NCBI RefSeq assembly: GCF_022662375.1
Contig: NZ_JAKNQL010000013.1
Coordinates: 1 to 64,000, forward strand
Length of the DNA: 64,000 bases
DNA from: Pseudomonas sp. CROZ-RG-20F-R04-15
Lineage (GTDB): Bacteria; Pseudomonadota; Gammaproteobacteria; Pseudomonadales; Pseudomonadaceae
Direction: 5' to 3'
The notes below the pieces were generated by a model. It searched no databases. It saw nothing but the letters and a program-made list of their open reading frames with translations, and had not been told where the DNA came from. Below are positions 17,511 to 26,424 of the stretch, in pieces. A program made the translations under genes and the position numbers. Position 1 is the first letter of the stretch; each line of letters begins with the position of its first letter.

Positions 17511-18521
17511 TTAAACGCGTGGGGTCTGTTGTTTCAGCCACTGTCGTGGGCTGACACCAAACCAGCGTTGGAACGCGCGGCTGAAGGCGCTCTGATTGGC
17601 ATACCCGAGCACGTCGGTCAGTTGCATCAGGCTCATGTCCGATTCTTCGAGGTAGCGCACGGTCATGGCTTGGCGGGTCTCGTCAAGCAACGTCTGAAAC
17701 GAAGTGCCTTGCTCGGCGAGATGGCGTTGCAATGAGCGCGGGCTCATGCTCATGAAGTCGGCGATACAGTCGACGGTCACGCGGCCACTGGGCAGGAAGC
17801 TTCGCAGCAGACGCTGAACATCGTTCGGCAACGGGGTGGTGTTGTGCTGACTCGACATGGCATCGAGCTGATGTTGCATCAAACGGTACAGCGCCGGGTC
17901 AGCGTCGGTCAGGGGAATGTCCAGCCAGCGCGCATCGAATAGCCAGGCATCGAACGCGCTGTTGAAGCGTGGTGCAACGCCCAGCAGACGGCGATAACGT
18001 GCCGCGCTGGCCGCCGGCGCATGTTGAAACGTCGCCGCCATCGGCTGCCAGCGTGAACCGAGCAAGGTGCGCATCAACTGATGTCCGACGCCCATCACCA
18101 GTTCGCTGACATGCCGGCTGCCGGGCAGATTCTGCGCTTCAGTGGCGTAGTAAAGGTGTGCCAGGCCATCGGCCCTATGCACGCGCACATCGCCGTAATT
18201 GTCATGGACGTGGAAGTAGCGGCTGAGATCGGCCAATGCGTCGCCCACGTTGTTGGCATTGCGCACCAGATACAACAGCGAACCGAAGATGCCGACGCCT
18301 TGATACAAACCGAATTCCAGGCCAAACAGCGGGTTGGCACTGGCGTTGCCCGCCAGTTCCAGTACCCGCGCGAAGCGGTGAAAGGCAATCAGCGCATCCG
18401 GGTCGTCCAGCACATTCCTCGGCAGACCGGCTTCGCGCAGCAATTCAACGGGATTGAGCTGCAAGCTGCGGGCGAATTCGTTGAATCCATGGAGTGATGA
18501 CGCACGGGTGAGGTAACTCAT
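17511..18521 (-). CDS. AraC family regulator (Arabinose_bd/OruR type)
   Basis: The protein is 336 residues if it starts at the ATG 18521 (MSYLTRASSLHGFNEFARSL), which fits the family; an upstream ATG at 18554 has no ribosome site. The N-terminal 200 residues match the Arabinose_bd ligand-sensing domain common in Pseudomonas regulators of lipid and aromatic genes. The C-terminal part has two HTH motifs: VDCIADFMSMSPRSLQRHLAEQGTSFQTLLDETR and MQLTDVLGYANQSAFSRAFQRWFGVSPRQW. It lies between the FadL gene and the DUF1302 gene in the same direction, so it probably regulates the surrounding set. The 145-base spacer 17366-17510 should hold the DUF1302 promoter. Confidence 0.88.
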   Translation of the reverse strand: MSYLTRASSLHGFNEFARSLQLNPVELLREAGLPRNVLDDPDALIAFHRFARVLELAGNASANPLFGLEFGLYQGVGIFGSLLYLVRNANNVGDALADLSRYFHVHDNYGDVRVHRADGLAHLYYATEAQNLPGSRHVSELVMGVGHQLMRTLLGSRWQPMAATFQHAPAASAARYRRLLGVAPRFNSAFDAWLFDARWLDIPLTDADPALYRLMQHQLDAMSSQHNTTPLPNDVQRLLRSFLPSGRVTVDCIADFMSMSPRSLQRHLAEQGTSFQTLLDETRQAMTVRYLEESDMSLMQLTDVLGYANQSAFSRAFQRWFGVSPRQWLKQQTPRV

Positions 18522-18576
18522 GAGGGTTGTACAGCCTTGATAGGGGCCGCGCATGCACGGCCCGGGTACAGGTGAA

Positions 18577-19854
18577 TCAGAAACGCCAGGTCACGCCGCC
18601 GCCAACGATATGCAGTGCACTGTTGGGGTAACTGCCGGACAACGTCTGGCCATTGCGTTTGGTTTGCTGCACGTCCATGTCGCCGAGCCAGACCAGGGTG
18701 TAGTTGAGGTTGATGTCGGTGTCTTCGGCCAGTTTGTAGCTCAGGCCGGTCGCCAGCCGCCAGCTCTCGTTCATCGGGTTGTCGACGGTGCGATCCTTGT
18801 CCTTGACGGCTGAGCTGTCATAGCCGATGCCCATGTTCCAGCGCAGTTTCGGGCTGATCTGGTTTTGCGCACCGAACGACAGGTGCCAGGTGTCCTGATA
18901 CTTGCGATCCACCGAACGCGACACATTCCCGGCGGCGGAGTCCACCGACACGCCGACGTCGGCAAAGTCACTCCAGTCCTGCCAGTTCACCGAACTGAGC
19001 AGGGTCCATTGCTCATTCAACTGATGGGTGATGCTGAACGTCGCGGTCTGCGGAATGTTCATGTCGATTTCCAGTTGATCGACATCCAGCCGCGACAGCG
19101 CCAGATTCAGCAGGGGATTGCGCACGCCATGCACCGACGGCGAGTCCTTGAATTCCAGTTTGACCTTGCTGGTGTAAGCGAATCCCAGCGTGGTGCGCGG
19201 ATCGAGCTGATAGCGCAAGCCGAGATTGATCCCCACGCCCGTGTCCGTGTCCTTGTATTGCAACTTGCCGTCTTGCTGGAACGGCTGGCCCGGAAGGAAG
19301 GCGTTATTGTCGATGGCCATTTTGTCGTAGAAATAGCCATAGACCAGGCGCGGACCGATGCCCATCGACAGGTCATCGGTGATCTTGTAGGCGAAGGTCG
19401 GCTGCATCGAGATGCCGATCAACGTCGATTCCTGGCTGAAATAGCGCCCGGCCCAGTCATCGTCATATTTCACGCTCAGGCCGAAGTTGCCGTACATACC
19501 GAAACCGATACTGGCGCGGTCATTGACCTCATGACTGATAAAAAAACTGCTGCCCGGCAACACTGGCAGCGGGTTGCCGCCTTCGTTGCCGGAGAAGTCA
19601 TTGTCGCTGTCACGATCAAAACCCAGCCCACCGAGCACTGCCTGACCGGTCAGCGTGACCTGCGTCCCCTTGAGCGCGGCAATGCCCGCCGGGTTGCTCA
19701 TCAGCACGCTCGGGTCGGTGGCCAGCGCCGCCGAACCTGCGTTGGCCAGACCTGCGCCTTCCTGACCTGCTTCATACAACTGAATGCCGCCTGCCAGGGC
19801 CTGACCCGTAGTGCCGGCCAATGCAAGAATGATCAGTGAGTAAGTGGATCTCAT
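18577..19854 (-). CDS. FadL/OmpP1/TodX family outer membrane transporter
   Basis: Starting at ATG 19854 (MRSTYSLIILALAGTTGQALA; GGAA nine bases upstream) the protein has 425 residues. The mature N-terminus GGIQLYEAGQEGAGLANAGSAALATDPS and LMSNPAGIAAL is the hatch region of FadL barrels, and the chain ends with GGGVTWRF. FadL proteins let long-chain fatty acids and other hydrophobic compounds diffuse laterally into the outer membrane. The gene lies 36 bases downstream of a DUF1254 gene. With the RND, DUF1302 and DUF1329 proteins nearby, this is a good sign that the cluster handles a hydrophobic substrate. Confidence 0.9.
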   Translation of the reverse strand: MRSTYSLIILALAGTTGQALAGGIQLYEAGQEGAGLANAGSAALATDPSVLMSNPAGIAALKGTQVTLTGQAVLGGLGFDRDSDNDFSGNEGGNPLPVLPGSSFFISHEVNDRASIGFGMYGNFGLSVKYDDDWAGRYFSQESTLIGISMQPTFAYKITDDLSMGIGPRLVYGYFYDKMAIDNNAFLPGQPFQQDGKLQYKDTDTGVGINLGLRYQLDPRTTLGFAYTSKVKLEFKDSPSVHGVRNPLLNLALSRLDVDQLEIDMNIPQTATFSITHQLNEQWTLLSSVNWQDWSDFADVGVSVDSAAGNVSRSVDRKYQDTWHLSFGAQNQISPKLRWNMGIGYDSSAVKDKDRTVDNPMNESWRLATGLSYKLAEDTDINLNYTLVWLGDMDVQQTKRNGQTLSGSYPNSALHIVGGGVTWRF

Positions 19855-19890
19855 CCGGAACTTCCTTATCAATAGGGACGTGCATCAGTT

Positions 19891-21366
19891 TTAGTAGTGA
19901 ATTGGCCCGGGCACCAGTGGCGGAGGCGTCCAATCACCTTTGATCAACGCATCGGACGGGCCATAGGCACGAAGGGTCAGGGCGAACTCCTGCTCGGGAG
20001 CAGGCAGCCAGTTGCCGACTTTGTCTTCGGTCGGGCGCTGATGCTGGATGTACAGGGTCAGAGAACCGTCAGCGTTGTACTTCAAATCCTTGTTCTTGGT
20101 ACCGGTGGAGTAACGCTTGATCTCGTTGGCGGCAAAGAAGTGCAGCTTGTCGTACAGGGTCAGCGACCAGAAGCCGGACACGGGTGGTGTTTGCCCGGCC
20201 GGGAAGGTCAGGGTGTAACTGCGTGTACCGTTCAGGCGCTGACCGTCGCCATCCTCTTCGCGGAAAATGTAGGTGGTTTCCTTGACGTTATTCTCGAAGA
20301 TGTTCGACTTGGCGATGGCCAGACGCGTCAGGTAATCGGTGCCAAACGCTGCATTGTTGAACGGGCGGTTCCAGCCATTGGCGGTGCGTACGCCGTTGTG
20401 GCCGAGATAGAACAACGGATCGACGAGGTCCTTTTCGCTTTGCTGCGCGGTGTCCTGCAAGACCTTGGCGACCGCAGGATCGGCTTCACCGGCTGCAATC
20501 AAGGCGCGGAACTGCGCATACAACGACTGTTCACCGGCAAGCGGCGGTACTTCGGCCAGCACACGCTTCAACTGCAGGAAAAAACGTTCGGGCGTGACCC
20601 ACTTCATTTCGCCCGGAGGCTGATCGGTGGCGTTTTTTGGCATCGGCAGTTTCGGCAGATTTTTCCAGTCGATGGTCTTGACCTTGCCATCGAACGCCGA
20701 CAGCGGGTACATGGCGATTTGATTGAGCAGAGGCTGAATGGCTTCACGGTCCTCAGCCGTGTCGGCCATGAATACCCGTGGTATGACCACACCGGTATTG
20801 GTTGGCGAGCGCAGGATCGCCTGAACCCCATCGGGTTTTTCGCCTTTCCAGTCAGGGCCGACAATCAGATAGAACCCCGGCTTGCTGGCATGGATTTTCG
20901 CCACTTGAGCGAAGCTGTCGGTGCGTTGATCGGCCAGTTCATACATCCAGAATCGCTCGCCGAAGTCCGGCACTTGCAGGATCACCGGACTTCTATCCAG
21001 CGCCAGAGCGCCGAATCCGTAGACCACGTCCTGGTTCGGGTGCGCCACGATGCGTACGTTCGGGTCGATGTAGTCAGACAGCATCGCCAATTGATTGACC
21101 GGTGCCACCGGAGTCGGGCCGAGCAGGCCAATCGTCGGCACCTGCTCATACATCATGCGGCGGGTTTGCAGGTTGACCATTGGCCAGCCCCAGGCATAAG
21201 CCATTTGCGCGACCGCGTGGGCGTAGCCGGGAGTCATCACCGTGTTGGCCACCGGACCTGGAAACATGGCTGCTTCGTCGGCGTGAGCGGCGGGCAGGGC
21301 GATCAGCAAACTGCTGATCGCCAACGCAGCCAGTGTCAGTCGCGAGGGTAACGTGGACTTATTCAA
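19891..21366 (-). CDS. DUF1254/DUF1214 domain protein, exported (copy 1)
   Basis: The best start is a TTG at 21366: AGGTGG lies six bases before it and it overlaps the last codons of the upstream gene in GTTGAATAA, a coupled arrangement. The 491-residue product then begins with a signal peptide (LTLAALAISSLLIALPAAHA). The N-terminal DUF1254 part includes AYAWGWPMVNLQTRRMMYE and DVVYGFGALALDRSPVILQVPD. The C-terminal DUF1214 part includes NGWNRPFNNAAFGTDYLTRLAIAK, SGFWSLTLYDKLHFFA and NWLPAPEQEFALTLRAYGP. The biochemical role of the family is not established. It is paralogous to the next gene upstream and they probably work together in the periplasm. Confidence 0.85.
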   Translation of the reverse strand: MNKSTLPSRLTLAALAISSLLIALPAAHADEAAMFPGPVANTVMTPGYAHAVAQMAYAWGWPMVNLQTRRMMYEQVPTIGLLGPTPVAPVNQLAMLSDYIDPNVRIVAHPNQDVVYGFGALALDRSPVILQVPDFGERFWMYELADQRTDSFAQVAKIHASKPGFYLIVGPDWKGEKPDGVQAILRSPTNTGVVIPRVFMADTAEDREAIQPLLNQIAMYPLSAFDGKVKTIDWKNLPKLPMPKNATDQPPGEMKWVTPERFFLQLKRVLAEVPPLAGEQSLYAQFRALIAAGEADPAVAKVLQDTAQQSEKDLVDPLFYLGHNGVRTANGWNRPFNNAAFGTDYLTRLAIAKSNIFENNVKETTYIFREEDGDGQRLNGTRSYTLTFPAGQTPPVSGFWSLTLYDKLHFFAANEIKRYSTGTKNKDLKYNADGSLTLYIQHQRPTEDKVGNWLPAPEQEFALTLRAYGPSDALIKGDWTPPPLVPGPIHY

Positions 21367-22795
21367 CGGCTTCCACCTGTGGCAACTCGTACTTGCCCTC
21401 AAGCACTTCACCCTTTGGCTGATACAACCGCAGGATCATGTAGAACGGGCCCTTGGGCGCCGGCAACCAGTTGGCGGCGAACTCGCCCTCAGGCTTGTCG
21501 GCTTGCAACGGCACGTCGAATGAACCGTCGGTACGCATCTTCAAACCCTGAGTGTCGGTGCCGAGTTTGTAGCGGCCAATCGGGTTGTCCACGAGCATTT
21601 TGTCGGCGGCGTTGTAAACGGTCAGCGACCAGAACGCATCGACCGGCGGCGCACTCTTGAAGTGCAACACGTAGTGTTTGTCACCACTGAGCTGCTGGCC
21701 TTTCGAGTCGGTGGAGCGCAGCGGGTACATCGCTTCCTTCTCGCCCTGACCACCCAGATACGGACCGCTGACCAGCGCTCGCAACGGGTAGTTGGTGCCG
21801 AAACTGTCCAGGCCCTTGGCCCAGGCCCAGCCATTGCGTTGACTGGCGCTGCTCACCAGCGAAGACACCGCGACCTTCGGGCCATCGGCCAAAGCACGCA
21901 CCAGACCGGCCTTTTGCGGCGGTGACAAATGCGAGGGATCGAAGCCCTTGGCGGTGAGGCCGAAGCGCGAGAATTGCGCAAACAACGCCTCATCCCGCGC
22001 CGGCACCGGGTTTTCCTTGATCGCCGCCGCCAGTTCACGGAAGAAATCCAGGCCGTCGTCAGTGGCGGCGGGCAAGGCCGGCAGGGTTACGCTTTTCGCC
22101 TGATAGTTGCGGTTGTCGCGCTGGGACAGCGGACGCAAGGTGAATTGCACCTGCAAGGCGTGCAGCGGTTTCAGGTCCTCGCCTTCATTGACGCGCAAGC
22201 GGCCCCACAACCACACGTTGCGGGTCGACACATCCAGACGCTTGAGACCGGCCGGCAGCGTGCCTTTCCAGCCCGGTGGCACCAGCACGTAATCGCCGGC
22301 GGCGGTGCCGGTGGTGCGGCGGCCGATGTAATGTTCCAGTTCCTGCCACATGTTGAACACATCGACCACGTAATAACGGTCGGCGGTGTCCGGTACGTGC
22401 AGCACGTAAGGCTCGTCCAGTTGCACGACAGAACTCAGGTACAGGGTATCGTTGTTGGCCGTCGGCATATCCTTTGCCGCCGGGGAGGCGAGGGCTTTCG
22501 CCCAGCCTAGTTGATTGAGTGGCGCGCGATAGCTGGTGTCGGGACGCGGGTTCGGCACGTCGGTGTAGTCGCGAGTCACCCGTTCCATGCGCACCAGCGG
22601 ATAACCCCAGATGTAGGCGTTGATACCGCTGGCATAGGCGTCCGCCTCAAGCCCGGCACCAATGTTTTCCTGGCTGGTCGGCATGTTCAGCAGGGCGTCT
22701 GGCTGGGCCTGGGCGAACGCGGCTGAACCGCAGAACCCGCTGCTCAGCACTGCGGCGGCAAGGGCACAGCGTAACCAAGGTGTTTGTTTCGACAT
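21359..22795 (-). CDS. DUF1254/DUF1214 domain protein, exported (copy 2)
   Basis: The ATG at 22795 (MSKQTPWLRCALAAAVLSS) is preceded by GGAG, giving 478 residues with a signal peptide ending SAAFAQAQ. Family blocks visible are NAYIWGYPLVRMERVTRDY, NNDTLYLSSVVQLDEPYVLHVPDTADRYYVVDVFN, DAFWSLTVYNAADKMLVDN and NWLPAPKGPFYMILRLYQPKGE. It has the same two-domain order as its downstream neighbour but differs clearly in sequence, so the duplication is old. A 94-base gap separates it from the sulfatase gene upstream. Function unknown; location in the cluster suggests work on the same compound. Confidence 0.85.
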   Translation of the reverse strand: MSKQTPWLRCALAAAVLSSGFCGSAAFAQAQPDALLNMPTSQENIGAGLEADAYASGINAYIWGYPLVRMERVTRDYTDVPNPRPDTSYRAPLNQLGWAKALASPAAKDMPTANNDTLYLSSVVQLDEPYVLHVPDTADRYYVVDVFNMWQELEHYIGRRTTGTAAGDYVLVPPGWKGTLPAGLKRLDVSTRNVWLWGRLRVNEGEDLKPLHALQVQFTLRPLSQRDNRNYQAKSVTLPALPAATDDGLDFFRELAAAIKENPVPARDEALFAQFSRFGLTAKGFDPSHLSPPQKAGLVRALADGPKVAVSSLVSSASQRNGWAWAKGLDSFGTNYPLRALVSGPYLGGQGEKEAMYPLRSTDSKGQQLSGDKHYVLHFKSAPPVDAFWSLTVYNAADKMLVDNPIGRYKLGTDTQGLKMRTDGSFDVPLQADKPEGEFAANWLPAPKGPFYMILRLYQPKGEVLEGKYELPQVEAVE

Positions 22796-22889
22796 GCGTA
22801 TTCTCCCAGGCGCCCGGCACCTCACCGGTTGGGGAGTGTGCGGGGCGCCTGCGTTGTCAGTAAAAATCAGGAGTGCAGCAGCGGGCTTT

Positions 22890-24422
22890 TCAGTTCGCCA
22901 TCGACGCCATGCCGATGCCGCCCGCGCCTTTCTGCGACGGCGGGAAGTCCTGCATGCTCTTGGCGAAGGCCTGCATGTACGGCGCAATGATCGGGATGAT
23001 CCAGCTGCGCTGTTGCTGCCAGCGGAAGTGATCGCCCGCTTCAGGTGAGCGCTCGTAAGGATCGACCTTGATGTCGATGACCAGCCCGCCGGGAATCTCC
23101 TTGGCCGCTTCCATCCATTTGTCTTTGATCGCGGTGTGGATTTTCCACTGATCGACGCGCACGGCGTTCATATGGGTTTCGCCAAAGAAGAAAAACTCGT
23201 GGCGATTGGACTTGCCGTCAGGCTTGGTCAGCATGTTGAGCTGGTTGTAGCCGTCGAGGTGATTTTTGAAGGTTTTGCCATCGACGTCGAGGCCGGTCAA
23301 CAGCTTCTCTTTGACGTCGCTCTGGCCAACGGCTGCCATCAAGGTCGGCACCCAGTCTTCGGATGTCATGAACTCGCCGGTCCAGGTGTTCGGTTTGATG
23401 TTGCCCGGCCAGCGCACCAGCATCGGCACGCGGAAACCGCCGTCCCAGGTCAGGCCTTTTTCACCGCGGAAGGACGCTGCGCCCGAGTCCGGCCAGTGCG
23501 ACAGGTTCACGCCGTTATCGGAGGTGAACAGCACAATGGTGTTCTTCGCCAGCCCCTGATCGTCGAGAGTCTTGAGCAGTTTGCCGACCAGAGAGTCGAG
23601 CTGCATGATCGCGTCGGTGTATTCGGTGTGGCCGCTTTTGCCCAGCCACTCGTCACTGACATGGATTTTCTGGTGCATGCGCGACGGGTTGTACCAAAGG
23701 AAAAACGGCTTGTCGGCGGCTTTCTGTTTCTTGATCCAGTCGATCGACAGGTCGGTGAACTGGTCATCCACTGACTTCATACGCTCGATGGTCAGTGGCC
23801 CTTCATCGGTGATTTTTTGTTTGCCGACCCGACCCCAGCGTGGATCGACCGTGGCGTCATCGGTCGTGGTGGCGACTGAATGGATCATGTTGCGCGGAAT
23901 GCCGGGGAAATTCGGGTCTTTGGGGAAATTGGTCATTTCTGCGATTTCCATCACATTCAAGTGATAGAGAAAACCGAAGAATTCGTCGAAACCGTGCGCG
24001 GTTGGCAGGTATTCATTGCGATCGCCAATGTGCGACTTGCCGAACATGCCTGTGGCGTAACCCTGAGCCTTGAGCAATTGCGCGAGGGTGACGTCGCTGT
24101 CCTGAATGCCGACCTTGGCGCCGGGCTGACCCACGGCCGTCAAACCGGTACGGATCGGATACTGACCGGTGATAAACGCCGCGCGCCCGGCGGTGCAGCT
24201 CGGTTGCGCGTAGTAATCGGAGACCATCATGCCTTCCTGGGCAATGCGGTCGATGCTCGGCGTGGTCACAGCGCCGAGGCCACGGTTGTAAGCCGAGACG
24301 TCCATCGGCGCCATGTCGTCGACCATGATCACGACGATGTTGGGTTTTTCGGCAGCCTGGGTGACGCCCATGGCCGCGAGGCTCAGGCCGATCCCCAGAA
24401 GGGCAGTTTTCAACGGGTGCAT
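22890..24422 (-). CDS. Sulfatase (type I, formylglycine-dependent), exported
   Basis: From the ATG at 24422 (AGGA seven bases upstream) the protein has 510 residues and a signal peptide ending GVTQAA. NIVVIMVDDM supplies the metal-binding Asp35-Asp36. PSCTAGRAAFITGQYPIRTG contains the C-x-A-x-R core in which Cys76 is converted to formylglycine, and FTSDNGVNLSHWPDSG carries the second metal-binding pair Asp-Asn. It should cleave sulfate esters in the periplasm. The natural substrate is not evident. No formylglycine-generating enzyme is encoded in the window. A hairpin upstream (24452-24476) may separate its expression from the MBL gene, so it may have its own promoter or be attenuated. Confidence 0.9.
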   Translation of the reverse strand: MHPLKTALLGIGLSLAAMGVTQAAEKPNIVVIMVDDMAPMDVSAYNRGLGAVTTPSIDRIAQEGMMVSDYYAQPSCTAGRAAFITGQYPIRTGLTAVGQPGAKVGIQDSDVTLAQLLKAQGYATGMFGKSHIGDRNEYLPTAHGFDEFFGFLYHLNVMEIAEMTNFPKDPNFPGIPRNMIHSVATTTDDATVDPRWGRVGKQKITDEGPLTIERMKSVDDQFTDLSIDWIKKQKAADKPFFLWYNPSRMHQKIHVSDEWLGKSGHTEYTDAIMQLDSLVGKLLKTLDDQGLAKNTIVLFTSDNGVNLSHWPDSGAASFRGEKGLTWDGGFRVPMLVRWPGNIKPNTWTGEFMTSEDWVPTLMAAVGQSDVKEKLLTGLDVDGKTFKNHLDGYNQLNMLTKPDGKSNRHEFFFFGETHMNAVRVDQWKIHTAIKDKWMEAAKEIPGGLVIDIKVDPYERSPEAGDHFRWQQQRSWIIPIIAPYMQAFAKSMQDFPPSQKGAGGIGMASMAN

Positions 24423-24451
24423 AGTGAATTCCTGTTCATGCGGGATCGGTA

Positions 24452-24476
24452 AACCTGAGCCAGTCTGGTTCAGGTT
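24452..24476 (-). terminator. Hairpin between MBL and sulfatase genes
   Basis: AACCTGAGCC pairs with GGTTCAGGTT over ten positions, with one G/T pair and a five-base loop. On the minus strand, T runs are short (TTTA), and the element sits 28 bases past the MBL stop, so it could be a weak terminator or attenuator. On plus it is followed by TTTT. Confidence 0.5.
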
Positions 24477-24504
24477 TTGCCATTGCGCAAAAAGTGGAGC
24501 GACG

Positions 24505-25557
24505 TTAAGGACGCTGAAGCTTTCCATGTCGGGCATGCCCGACATAGAACGCCGGACGGGTGCCGGGGAACATCCAGAACGGCGTCATTTCCGAAGACGG
24601 GAACACGTTCGGGAAGCGTGGATCACGGCGCGAAGGCCCGGCCACCGTGGCTTCCTGAACCATGGAAATGTATTGGTCGACGGCGTTTTCCAGGGTGTTG
24701 CCGTTGATGATGACTTCGGTGCCGATCATCTTCGCGTAGTCCGCCACGCCGCTGGCGGTGGACAGCAACGGCGCGTAGGCATCGACACTGACGCCGTTTT
24801 CGCTGGTCACCCACAGGCCTTCATCGGTATGGACGACGATCGAATGGTTGCCTTCGGTGTGCCCCGGCGTGTGCATCAGCGCGACGCCGTCGCCGAGCAT
24901 GATCGAGCCGTCGAAGCCGATCACCTTGCTCTCGGGAATGCCGACAATGCCGCCCGGGCAATACCAGTCGGCCTGGTACGGGTTTAGATCTTTGGCCGAT
25001 TCCCACTCGCGCCAGTGCACCAGCAGCTTGGCGTTGGGCAGCAGCCCCGGCGTTTTGTCGGTGCCCAGCCAGCGACGCACGTCCTGGGTGTGCAGGTGAT
25101 CGTAGGTGATGTAATCGACGTCTTCGGGGCGCAGGCCGATGCGTTCGAGTATTTGCGGCACGCTGCTTTGACGCTTGATGATCAATTTGGTCAACCAGGC
25201 AGCGGTGCGATCCTGCAAGCGGCGAAAGAACGGCGTCTCGATGTTGCGTTCGTGATCGGACGGTGACACCAGCAAGGTCTTGAGGCCGTCCGGTGTGTCG
25301 AACTGCACCACGAACAGGCGATTCTGAATGTGCATGTACTCGACGAAACGCTCGCGGGAAAACGCATTGCGCAGACCGTAGCGCACGGGGTAGGGCACGG
25401 TGATCAGGTCGAACGATTCGAAATAGCGGACCTTGGGACCGTTGAGCATGTGCTGGCGAAACTGTTGCGCGGCGATCCGCGTGTCTTCGACACGGGCCTG
25501 CTGGCCGGCAGCGGCGCGCGAGTCGTCGAAGTGAGGAATGGATTCAAATGCACTCAT
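24505..25557 (-). CDS. Metallo-beta-lactamase-fold hydrolase with altered metal motif
   Basis: The 350-residue protein has no signal peptide. MBL-fold landmarks are TYDHLHTQDVRRWLG (about 153-167), HTPGHTEGNHSIVVHTDEG with the third metal His, and a SENG strand after it. The usual HxHxDH is replaced by HLHTQD, so the Asp and His of the second metal site are Gln and Asp. That could mean a single metal, a different metal or lost activity. AGGA lies before the ATG at 25557. It is 27 bases downstream of the SDR gene, so the two are probably one transcript. The substrate is unknown; lactone or ester hydrolysis is possible. Confidence 0.78.
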   Translation of the reverse strand: MSAFESIPHFDDSRAAAGQQARVEDTRIAAQQFRQHMLNGPKVRYFESFDLITVPYPVRYGLRNAFSRERFVEYMHIQNRLFVVQFDTPDGLKTLLVSPSDHERNIETPFFRRLQDRTAAWLTKLIIKRQSSVPQILERIGLRPEDVDYITYDHLHTQDVRRWLGTDKTPGLLPNAKLLVHWREWESAKDLNPYQADWYCPGGIVGIPESKVIGFDGSIMLGDGVALMHTPGHTEGNHSIVVHTDEGLWVTSENGVSVDAYAPLLSTASGVADYAKMIGTEVIINGNTLENAVDQYISMVQEATVAGPSRRDPRFPNVFPSSEMTPFWMFPGTRPAFYVGHARHGKLQRP

Positions 25558-25584
25558 GTCGGAGCGTCCTGTGAGTGAAAGGGA

Positions 25585-26424
25585 TCAGCGCAGCGCTGCC
25601 GAGGGGTGTTTGGCACGAAAACTCCTGGCCAGATTGCGATCGACGATCCAGCGTTGCAGCGTGCTGCATTTGCGCGCCACGGCGCGGATCACTTTGGCTT
25701 TGAAGCCAGGCGTGATCATGAATTGCCGGCGCTGGATGCCGCGCAAAATGCCGGCCACCGCTTGATCGACGGTCAACACGCCCGCCACCGCATTGAGTTG
25801 ACGGGTGACGTCACTGCCATGCTCGCGCTCGTAGTCGAGCAGTGGTGTCTGGATTTCACCGGGGCAGACCACTGACACATCGATGCCTTGCAGTTTTTGC
25901 TCGGCGCGCAACACCTCGGCGAGCCCCACCACACCAAACTTTGACGCGGCATACGCGGCCTGGGTGTAACTGCCGACAATTCCGGCCAGCGATGCCATGA
26001 ACACCAGATGCCCCTGCGGCGCCATGTGCTTGAGGGCACTGGCGGCGAAGTTGCGGCTGCCGATCAGGTTGACGTTGATCACTTGCACGAACGTCTCGAA
26101 AGGCAATTCGGTAAACACCGCGTTGCGCATCAGGCCGGCGCAGTTGAACGCCAGATCCGCCGGGCCTTGATGAAGATGAGCAAGCCCCATGGCACTGTCC
26201 ATGCCCTGCGGATCCGTGACGTCGGCGGGGTAGAAAAACACCGATTGGCCGTGGGCCACGCAGGCCTGTTTGAGTTCGGCGAGCAGTTCGTCGCGCATCT
26301 GTAAATCGAAAATCGCCACGCTGCCGCCCTGAGCGATCAGCGCTTTGGCGAACCCAAGGCCAATGCCGCTGCCACCGCCGGAAAGGTAGGTGACGCGGGG
26401 ACGTCGATGGTTCCAGTTCGTCAT
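25585..26424 (-). CDS. Short-chain dehydrogenase/reductase
   Basis: A classical SDR of 279 residues: cofactor motif GGGSGIGLGFA near residue 16, NCAGLMRN in place of NNAG, catalytic Ser in FMASLAGIVGSYTQ, and Tyr-x3-Lys in YAASK. The C-terminal 40 residues (GFKAKVIRAVARKCSTLQRWIVDRNLARSF) are basic and amphipathic, as in SDRs that sit on membranes and act on lipids or steroids. It opens the minus-strand cluster that continues with the MBL protein and sulfatase. The promoter should lie in 26425-26629, shared with the divergent AI-2E gene. Confidence 0.87.
   Translation of the reverse strand: MTNWNHRRPRVTYLSGGGSGIGLGFAKALIAQGGSVAIFDLQMRDELLAELKQACVAHGQSVFFYPADVTDPQGMDSAMGLAHLHQGPADLAFNCAGLMRNAVFTELPFETFVQVINVNLIGSRNFAASALKHMAPQGHLVFMASLAGIVGSYTQAAYAASKFGVVGLAEVLRAEQKLQGIDVSVVCPGEIQTPLLDYEREHGSDVTRQLNAVAGVLTVDQAVAGILRGIQRRQFMITPGFKAKVIRAVARKCSTLQRWIVDRNLARSFRAKHPSAALR

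Noticed and set aside
22796..22987. A 64-residue N-terminal extension on the second DUF1254 protein
   Set aside because: The extension is Arg-rich and overlaps the sulfatase stop region; ATG 22795 with GGAG and a signal peptide is the sensible start.
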